Assembly: GCF_035083965.1 (NCBI RefSeq)
Contig: NC_089723.1
Span: 18,069,489 to 18,133,488, forward strand
DNA length: 64,000 nt
Source: Branchiostoma lanceolatum
Lineage: Eukaryota; Chordata; Leptocardii; Amphioxiformes; Branchiostomatidae
Direction: 5' to 3'
Part shown: positions 44,831 through 54,400 of the stretch, piece by piece
Numbering within the stretch: position 1 is the stretch's first letter
Layout: each line of letters opens with the position of its first letter
Program-made: the position numbers and the translations under genes
The notes under the pieces: generated by a model
The model's input: only the letters and a program-made list of their open reading frames with translations
Told to the model about the DNA's origin: nothing
Database searches by the model: none

Positions 44831-47800
44831 ATGGCGACTGCTATGACTGATGCCCACCGCATGTTCCTCCAGTCTATCATGACCCACGGGGCGCTGAAGG
44901 CACGCGAGGTCAAGGCACTGTACAAGAAGTGTTGTGAGACCTTCAACAGTGAGTTGGATTGTAACTAGGGGTGGATACCGGTTCGCTGGACCTGATTCGG
45001 ACCTTTATAACATCCAAGAACCGAGTCCAAAAAAAAACCTGAAAGCCAAAAACCTGAGTAAAAAAAAACACTGAACAAAGTACGTAATTTTTATATTATT
45101 TCTATTTTGTTTGATAAAAAGTGTTTTAAGTCTCCCCTTTGACATAAAAGGCATTTAGAATAACATTCAACATTCAAATATCAAACACTGGTTTATTTTG
45201 AAATTGAAAGTCTTCTCACCAAGAAACTTTTATAGTTGTGCGTGTCAGTATTAATTGTCTATGCATAGTATTCGTCTAATAAAGCAAAACATCAACTGGA
45301 CAGGATCAGGTCCAGGTCCGGGCGGCGCCAAACCGGTATCCACCCCTAATTTTAATTGGTGATACCTGGCTACTATGAGTTATTGTTTTCTGCCATTTCC
45401 ATTTGAAAGTTTGATGTGAAGGTTTGCCCATCTTTGATTGTATTGTTATGCAATTATTATTGTCTTTTGATATAGGACCAGTGGAACATGAGAATTTGGG
45501 AAAGTTTGTCAACGAAATCAACCACCACGTTGGACCCTTCTCCATGATGATACAGAAGGGTGTGTCAGAAGAGGACGGGGTGCAGTATTATGCACTGGTA
45601 GGTCCGAATGAAACATAGTCTTGTACGTCTCAAAATAATGGCAACATTTGAATGCCATTGATGACAAAACACCAGTTCCCTGTTATTAAGTTCCTTGTAG
45701 ACCTTGTTAACTGTCAATAAGGTGTCTCATCGTGTCACTATTATCAAGTGGTATCATGTGGCCTAATAGTATGGGTATTTGACTGAGAATTAAGTATTGC
45801 CTGTCAAAATGTCTGGAAACAAGCAGACACACACACACAAAAATCATCATCTTCTTGTTGCACGGATGTCCATGATTTTATCCAACTCTTTGTATCCTTC
45901 GTAGGTCTAGGTAGGTCTTCAAAAGTGCAGCATGCATGCACAGACAAACTCAATGTTACCATTCCTATTCACATTCAGTTGTAACATTGGAGTGGCCTTT
46001 GGGTCGTGTTATATGGAGTGAAAGAGTTTCTGTGTCCCTGCCAGGTGAACATGATGGAGAGTGATGTCACCCGTCTGGCCTCAGACTACACGGAGACAGA
46101 GCTGGAGTTCTTCAAGAAGGTGCTGGATCTGATCGTCGACTCGGACACGGGCGTGGCATCTTCCACCGACATCCTGAACCTTACCGACCAGCTGTATGAA
46201 GAACAGAACAGGAAGATGAAGAAGAAGGAGGCTGAGGATGTCATCAGGAGGATGGTCCGAGACAGGTGGCTCAACGAGGTTAGTTTCATCTTGTCAGCGT
46301 TGTGACAAGAAGATGTGAAAGTGTTTTGGGATATGACTTATCAACTTTCGCATTACTGGTATTGAAGACTGTAATTGGATTATCACACAGAATGTAGCTT
46401 GCCTAGTACAGTGGTTTGCTGTAGATCTAGCTATTATAACTCTGGCATGTTGTTGTTTGACTTGCATGCCACTGGAAAAGGTTGCAGTCCTTTAGACTGA
46501 TCACTACTACTACTTTCTTAAGAACTTGTGAAATTTCCTTGGCACATTGAAGCTATTTTTACAGTGTCTTTTTTGTTATGAGGGTAACTTTCAGTAGGCT
46601 AACATTTGATTGAGAACATTGTGCTTCTGTGTTTTGATTAAACAATTGAAAGTTGAATGTGAGAAAAATAAGTTGTTAACATTGTCCCCAGCACCAGGGT
46701 GAGATCTCCCTGAGTGTGCGAGGCATCCTGGAGCTGAAGCCTTACCTGACGGAGCACTACAAGGATGACATCAGGCAGTGCTGTCTGTGTGACCAGATAG
46801 CTCTTAAGGTTGGTAGCTGATGTCATTGTGACATTACACACATTACAAAGGTTGTACAGTACCAGATAACTGTTCATGGTAGTGGGACAGGTTAATGAAG
46901 TGTAGATGTATGGTCTTTTGCATGTTTTAACAACTGAAGGGCAGGTTTTTTTTTTTTTTAAATCTGTTTGTATACATGTATTTACTACCCATACATCATG
47001 TAAATGTTGTGCCAGTAGGCTTCTCTATTCATCACAGGGAAGAGTGTAAAAATCCTTGTTACCAATAAGGACAGAGATTTTTTTTTTTTTTCTACATTTT
47101 GATATAGGTAGAGAATAATGTATGTTGGTTTTGTCTGAGTAGTTTGATTTTGCAGCTCCATACTTAACTGGAGTGAAGTGCTATTAAAACATCATCATAT
47201 CTAGTTTGATCTGCATCATCATCATTTTCCGTTGCGCTTGTCAGGGCCAACTCTGCCAGTCTGACAGCTGTGACGCCAAGATGCACTACTTCTGTGCCAA
47301 CCGGTACTTCCGGGACAAGGACCAGCCTAACTGTCCCCGCTGTAAGGCAGACTGGGACCACATGGTCGTCAGCCAAGGTACAACAGAATTAACATGTTAA
47401 TTAATCCAAAATCTATCCAGCTGCTTGAGTTACTATTGTGTTACATGTAACATGTTATCATTTCTGTTTCATGTGTTAAGGTTGCAGTTAAAAGTAATTT
47501 CAGAACTCTAGGCTGTCTCTGAGTATGACTATATGACCCTTTGTACCTATGAAACATAGTAAAGTGAATGTGTAGGTTGTTTTGTAGTTGTAGTAAAAAT
47601 GTAGCACTGTAGACTTTGTCATAAAAGATTTGTGTATGGTCCTCAAAGTTTGTACAACTGACAGAAGTGTGTATTGGTTGTTTGCTATGGTACACAACCT
47701 ATATTTTCCTGTCATGTTACAGTATGTACATACTGGTATCTTGTGTCACTAAGATAAGAATAATATCTTTTCGCAGGTGCAAACGGCCACTCTCAGACTG

Positions 47801-47859
47801 AGGAGACACCAGCTTCTCAGACGCAGGGACGGAGGCGTAAGATGCCGACACGCCATTGA
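44831..47859 (+). CDS. NSMCE1: SMC5-SMC6 complex subunit NSE1, RING-type E3 ligase
   Basis: NSE1 is the non-SMC subunit that, with the MAGE protein NSE3, forms a ubiquitin-ligase module of the SMC5/6 DNA-repair complex. Coding exons: 44831-44948, 45476-45597, 46045-46278, 46692-46808, 47245-47377, 47777-47859. The total is 268 aa (human 266). Landmarks: MTDAHRMFLQSIMTHGALK; GVSEEDGVQYYAL; the conserved block DSDTGVASSTDILNLTDQL; KKKEAEDVIRRMVRDRWL; EISLSVRGILELKPYL; and the C-terminal variant RING at about 189-238 (CLCDQ, CDAKMHYFC, CPRCKADW). A short Ser/Arg-rich tail ends in PTRH. The second in-frame ATG (four codons on) matches the usual MTDxHR start, so the first five residues are uncertain. 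Confidence 0.95.
44966..45348. mobile_element. hAT-like non-autonomous element in NSMCE1 intron 1
   Basis: The terminal inverted repeats TAGGGGTGGATACCGGTT and AACCGGTATCCACCCCTA are perfect over 18 bp. The interior is AT-rich and non-coding. The flanks ATTGTAAC and ATTTTAAT are only partly alike, so an 8-bp target duplication is not secure. The terminus resembles hAT ends; this is inference. Confidence 0.7.
47408..47437. repeat. Fragment of MITE family in NSMCE1 intron 5
   Basis: AATCTATCCAGCTGCTTGAG followed by TTACTATT matches the right arm of 24790-24897. Only one arm remains. Confidence 0.5.
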
Positions 47860-47973
47860 TGCAGTCCAAGTTTCACCAAGCACATATCTACTACTGTGAC
47901 ATACCTTAACTTGAGAACAACATTCCTACAGTGGGTGGAAGTGACTGTAACTATGGATGGGTCAAGTTTGCTG

Positions 47974-49077
47974 ATGTAACGTTGGGTAACATAAATTCGC
48001 CATTTTTCCGATAATGGTTGACTGAAATCAATCTAGCAGAACAATAAACCATCATTTTTTCTATTATTCTGTCAGTATCATGTACTATCTTTGCACTAAT
48101 CATATATATGGTAGATTTTGTCTCTAGTCGTGCTGACACCATAATGTTCCAACTTGAAACTACTGTCCGCCGCACGCACAATGACGGTGTTGTCGGACAG
48201 GTGTGAACATTATTTCGGGAGAGAAGATTTGTCTTGAATATCTTACCGCTAATTACATTTTATACAGCAGCTATTCGTTCCATCCTTGGCTTGAGAAGAG
48301 TGCTATGGATATAGACGTGTAAAAAAAGTAAAAAAAAATACACGAAAAAACGGCTGTACCGCACACATCAGGCCTTCGGAAACAACCCGTGTGTTGAGTC
48401 GGTAGAACGTCACTCAAAGTCGACCCCCACCGTCATGGAAATTTGTACATTATTCATCGGGGCGTTAGCTGGATGCCGTAGAAATGGTAATACTACTATG
48501 TCCATGTGTTTCTGCTTGTGCTAAGAGCAAACTTTGAGGAAAATATCGCCATCAGTCCACTATCACACACAACATTTAGACAAAAAAGTGTTCCTAGCAA
48601 ACGTTTGTCGTCTGCCGAATAGCAGGATTCTGGGTAACGAATATGGCGGCGGGAAAATTCACCGTAGTGCCGTAGCCATTGGTTGTAGCAACAAAGAGGC
48701 GTTTTGATGATTAATCACACTTAGAGTCCAGTTGTAGGTTAGCAAAAGAGATTCTAATAAGTTGTATTGTAAATAATTGTGTTGAGCAGGAAGCGGATGT
48801 GACATTTGTCTTATAAACCAGCGAACAACTATGTAGTATAATTCTCCCACGAAGCCCTCAGACTGTGACAATAAGGGACGGAGAGTTTTTGACGTAGCCA
48901 ACTTCTAATGCATGGTTATGGAAGCTTTTCAGACAGTGTTCTGAATACGTTAGTCTGTCAAGTTTGCATTTCTAGCGGTATTACTGATGTTGCATCTAGC
49001 ACATATCCCTAAATACCCCGTTTTCGAAAAATCGCAAATTTAAGTACCCCGCGAATTTATGTTACCCAACGTTACAT
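47974..49077. mobile_element. Non-autonomous DNA transposon with 27-bp TIRs
   Basis: ATGTAACGTTGGGTAACATA plus AATTCGC at the left (47974-48000) is perfectly complementary to 49051-49077. The interior of about 1.05 kb has no transposase-like frame. The outermost ATGTAAC/GTTACAT may include target-site bases. Family not identified. Confidence 0.8.
48043..48048 (+). terminator. First AATAAA after the NSMCE1 stop, inside the transposon
   Basis: AATAAA in AACAATAAACCATC, 184 nt after the NSMCE1 stop but within the TIR element. An alternative signal is at 49439-49444. Confidence 0.35.
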
Positions 49078-49838
49078 ATGCACTTATCTACTACTGTGAC
49101 ATACTGTTCTTGAGAACAACATTCATACAGTGGATGGAAGTTATTGTAACTTTGGGTCAGTCAGGTTGACTGGTGTACTGTACTGTGTACACTGTCATAC
49201 TATATGTCTAGACTTCTAAAATTCCAGCATTGACAATACTCAGACCTATCACATGGTTTTAGGAGAAAGCCACTGTTTTTATAAGGTAGTTAGTATTACT
49301 AAGTCGCATTATGATAATTCGTTATTTGTCTGTTTTAACAACATTTGTTTGGATGGTATTAAACAGATCAAGTTTAAACCTCCTTGTTGCAATCTTCAAT
49401 AGCAGGATGTTTGAAGAAAGTCTATATTTATAAGAGGCAATAAAAAGAAGAGATGTAAGACACACTTTTACCTTCACATGTTCCTTTAAGACTCTAAGTT
49501 GAGTCCTTCTAAGATATGTTAGCATGACCTACTGGTTCGACAACCTGCAGTGCCAAGACAAATAGGTAGGGGGTGTTCACTGCTGTAGCTAACATACATA
49601 CACTAAACTAACACTTCTATTACCATACATTTTATTCATAGCATTACTTTATGGGAAATGTGTATTAGTGCCCTCCACATGATATTTTCTCCCATGGTGG
49701 TGCTCTATGTTCTATATACATGTATCTGTTTTTTTTACTAAAAAATAATTAAAAAAACTTTTGAAAGCTTTAGTTGCTGTGTCTTTTATACATGTAGTTT
49801 GTAAGTGTGTACATATAGAAGAAACAGCCCACATAGAA

Positions 49839-51499
49839 ATTCTACTTTATTGATGGCATTTTGATAGAATGTGGCAGGAAGTTGTTACACCAACACCTCA
49901 TGTGACCAAAGTAGCTTCATCATACATCTGATTTATATATTTCATAATATTTAGTCGCACCATTTTTGTCCTTTACTGGAAAAAGCATCTTACAAATCCC
50001 TATCCACGTGTGTCTCCATATCACCCTTGCAATATACACCATGGCTTGCAAGCAACATCATTGAAAAAAACCCAAAGCAATACCTTACATGTTTGTCAAA
50101 GAATGTCATTGAAGCACATACTGATAGACTCCAACTGTTTTCGTAATTGCCTACGTTTGCCTACCGTTATTGTCAAAGAAAACTGAAATGAGACACCAGT
50201 GGTACATAAAAGCAGGCATAATCGGATACAGAGGATTTGTTCTTATGGTGAATGGTGAACATTACCGATATGGGCCAATGGCAATGGCATGATGTCTGCT
50301 CTTCGAATAGCTTAGTGGCCCCTGGACAAATGGAAACACAACTGTTGAACGTAGACTTTTATCTCAGATAATTTTCTTGCTCTGTCCCTGATGTGTGTAC
50401 CTAGACAATCTTACGTTGCAGAATTTATTTTCTTATTTGTAGCACATAAAGGAAGTTGACTTGCCAGCAATGCAGTCCTCAGGCTTATCAGCCCTGTAGA
50501 ATGCCAGACTCGTCATGGGTTGACAGTGTTTGTATTCACTTACTACAAATGTACTTTGTTTTGGAAGGATGGAGTTTGAAAGCAGCTGCTATAGTGGAGT
50601 AATATCGGTTCCTCATGGCTCTTATCAAATTGTTCAAGAAGCTCACTGATATAACTGAACAAACCACTTCAACAGGACTTGGTCACTGTCTCATCACATG
50701 TCCTTGACAGAAACATACATTGTAACATTACAGGATTGATAATTTTTTCACGTGTTGAGGTGTACTACATTATGATATGTAGCATTTCATTATACACTTT
50801 GGAAATTGCCAGGAAAGGTTGCATGTTTCTACGCTAGAAGAGCCACATACAGTTACAAGGTAGAGTACTTTTGGTCACCATTTGTCACTTCATTCGGGAT
50901 TACATGGAAGTTGAGCAGCAAGCTTTTGTTATGAGCTGTCGTTACATCTACGTTGGACACCCTCTTCGCATCTCAATGCTACAGACTGCCATGTCCGTCT
51001 GCACTCTTCGTATCCACTGACATTTTAAGGCCTTCATCCTCCCATCAAGTATTTGCAGTTGTTTAATAGTCATTCGCTGCGGTCCTTCAAAGGCATAATA
51101 GTAGAATGCAAAAAGTAAACCTGTCTATCAAGAACGTACATTGTATTTTCCAGTTCCGTTCAGGTTACATCGCCGGACATGCCGTCTGCCTCGGAAACTC
51201 CTTGAGTAAAAATGTTGAATATTGTAGAATATTCTTTTTTACCACTGTTGTGACATGGAGAGAGTCGAAGAAGCAGTCATTCTGTGATGGCTTTGGTCCA
51301 TGTATCGACAGGCAGACGATCTTGTACACCACGGTCATGTCGGTCCACATACAATGTAGTTTTCTGTACAGACGATAGACACCAGGTATCATTTGATTCA
51401 CTCAGACGCAAAACACCATCGGGTAAAAAATTGAATTCAGCCTTTGCCGTACACTGATAGCATCGCTCATTGTAGAGTCCTGTTCTGTGTTTTCACAAA
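49839..51499 (-). other. 3' UTR of the glutamate receptor (probable)
   Basis: No coding exon is visible. TTTATT at 49846-49851 reads AATAAA on the minus strand and would give a 3' UTR of about 1.65 kb. It converges with NSMCE1. Confidence 0.4.
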
Positions 51500-54400
51500 T
51501 TAGACGAATTTGCCATCAGACTTTATGTCAGGAGGTCCTCCGTTGTGCGCTGGGCATGTGTCGATTACAGGGGGCGTTTTTCTGATGAGGATCTGTAAGG
51601 TCCCGTTGTCTATGCCCCGTAAAACCTCCTCTGTCAGCTTCCTCTGCTCAGAGACAGGGCTGTGTATTTCCTCTTGCTGCAATGCACAAACAAGAACCAT
51701 TCTTTTATTGGAAGTACCATGGCACTAATCAGGACGCTATAATCAGAACTTTACTTAACACTTTCGTACACCTCTGCATTTCTTATCGTCAAGTTCGCGT
51801 AGATCATACTGCTGATGTAATATCTATACCGTTGATTGCCAGTATCAACTGATGAAGTAAAATCTGCCATCTAACACACTTACTTGCGTGGGTACGTTGG
51901 GCCTGTTGTTACAGTAGCTGTGCCAGGACACCTCTGCTAGTGCGGCCACCATGGCCAGGGCGCCACCCACAGCCACCACGATGTACACACCCACAAAGCT
52001 GTCCAAGGCAAGGCCTTCCGCTGCTGCCTCCGACTCCGAGCCGTCCATGGAGCACCCCACCTTCGGCCACCAGCGGTCCCGCAACTCCGTGATTTTACCG
52101 TTCTCTTTCAGGTGCAGGATTCTTGTGGAAGAGGAAAAATAGGAACGGTAATACAGAAAAAATATCTCAGTTTGTTCTACGGTCATTCCCATGACCCTGA
52201 AATTGGTGTACAATCAATATGTAACTAAGGGCGTGGCAGTTCTCCAGTGCAACGTGTTCAACGCGAACTACGAGATGCTGAACCTCATCACAGTTGATGC
52301 TTTGATGAGGCATTCGTCGTAATTTGACTCGTGTTTTCCTCCATAGCCGATGCTGCAGGGCTGATGTGAATTAGGATTTTACCATGGCCAATACTGACCG
52401 ACGGAGGCCATAGGATTTTCCACCATCAATGTCTAGTTCTTTGGCCAGATGAGCAATGCATCATTGCAAAGAACCAACATTGCCATCACCAGTACCGATT
52501 GAGAGGTGTTCCTGACTCACCCAAGCGAGATCTCGTGAGACAACCTGTTGCTGCTTTGCGTGGCGATGCCGTAGCCGAGCTGTCGGAACGGCTTCCCCAC
52601 CATCATCAGCTCACAGCTCGGGTCCTTCTTGATGAGGTACTGCAGCATGGGTGTGTCGTACATGAACAGGAATTCTCCCTAAGGGAGGATAGAGCAGGAG
52701 TAAGGTGCGGCAGGGGTGCAAGACGTGTTCAGGGGATCGACCGTCCTCACACACTTGTCAGGGAAGGGAGACAGCAGTGTTTGGTGCAGTGGTTGGCCAC
52801 CTGTTGCAAGAGCTCTGGTTTGAAAAGTGGAACTGGACATGCTTTACTGGCAGTTTGTCTGCAGTAGCTACTACTACTTTCTACCAAATGTGATTTTGTG
52901 AAAATCTCTCCTTTGTGATTTTGTGAAAATCTCTCCTCTGTGATCTTGTGAAAATCTCTCCTCTGAATCGTGCTTGAGGACGCTAACTAGCCTCATATCC
53001 CTACACAACATACCCAAACGATAGACCTTCCTGTAAGGCAGGGTCACCTCTGGTGGCTAAACCGTAGCCTTGGGGACGGAAGGTATCGGGTAGCAGCATC
53101 AACTGGCACGTTTCGTCTGTGTTCACCCGGTATTCTATAATAGGAGCATCGTACATGAAGACGAAGTTTCCCTGCAAAACGGATGGGTGGATGCATGGGT
53201 AAATGGATGGGGGCGGGGAGGGAGGGAGGTATAGATGAGTGGAAGGAGAGAAGGAGGGAGGGAGGGGTAGATGGATGAATGGATAGAGGAGGGAGGAATG
53301 TTGGGAAGGATGAATGGTTAGGTGGAAGGAGAGAATGAGAGAATGAGGGGTCGATGGGTGAATGGATGGATGAATGGTTGGATGGAAGGTTAGATGGAAA
53401 CGTTTAATTTAAATCTTAATCATATTTCAAACAGGAAGATCAAGAAGAGTCGCTGTCCGATGGGTTTATCATTTAGCATTCTTTTTGAAAGTTGAGTGTA
53501 CCTGTCTGACTCTTTCTACACCTCCTTTCAGTCCTTTGACGAAAGTTGTAGGCTCAGTATTCATGTAGTTCCACATCAGCTCGTAGATCGTTCCTGTACC
53601 TGGATACAGAAGGCGGGATTTTAGGAATGCAAATAATTAGTAGGAGTATGTTCATTGCTCAGTTTTAAACAAATAAAGATTTCGCAAATGAGAGATGTTT
53701 TATATCATTATAAAACCGTTGTCAAGCAGCACAATGTGATAAGGAGATCCTTATCAAGCGATATTCTGTACCACCGATGACGGAGGGCTTTATGGATACA
53801 ACATCAGCTTTCTATGTCAATGCTACCCCATTCTTGTTTCTCTACAGTAATTACATGTAGGACGTTTAATACTACAGTTACAACGGCACTGGTGGATCTA
53901 CACGCTGTACCTTGTTGGCTGCGGAAGAAGCTGTAGAGCCCGCCGCCGGTGGGAATGCCGTAGGCGATCTCCGTCTGTTTGGCCAGGTCGTCGATGGACC
54001 TGATGGGCTGCTCCAGGCGCTTTACGGTGAGGAAGGCAGTCAGGTTGGCGGTGTAGGTGGAGATGACGATCAGGCCGAACAGCCACCACGTGCCCGCCAT
54101 GATACGGACTGGCAGGGACCGCGGAGCCGGCTCCACCCCTGGGTAAGGACACGTTCAAACCGAATATGAAAGAAAAATGCATCGACATCTAGACGCAGTA
54201 TCAGTTGGGGATCTCTCTGTAGGTTCAATTACCAACTCAAAGAAAATGTATAGGTAATACAGCTAAGTAGGGATGTCCATGTAGTTCATCTGGTAGCAAC
54301 CTCACAGTTTAGCCGCTACTTCCAATTAGTTGCTAACTGAACTGTGCTGTGGAAGACCCCGGTTACATCCCGGAAAGGGCATCTCGGTTGGGGCTGCATC

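Larger units (their letters stand above)
47860..49838 (+). other. NSMCE1 3' region, interrupted by a transposable element
   Basis: The likely NSMCE1 3' UTR and downstream DNA. A segment of about 95 bp (47881-47973) is repeated, diverged, at 49081-49180, with a TIR element lying between the two. AATAAA occurs at 48043-48048 (inside the element) and at 49439-49444. No coding exon is seen. Confidence 0.5.
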
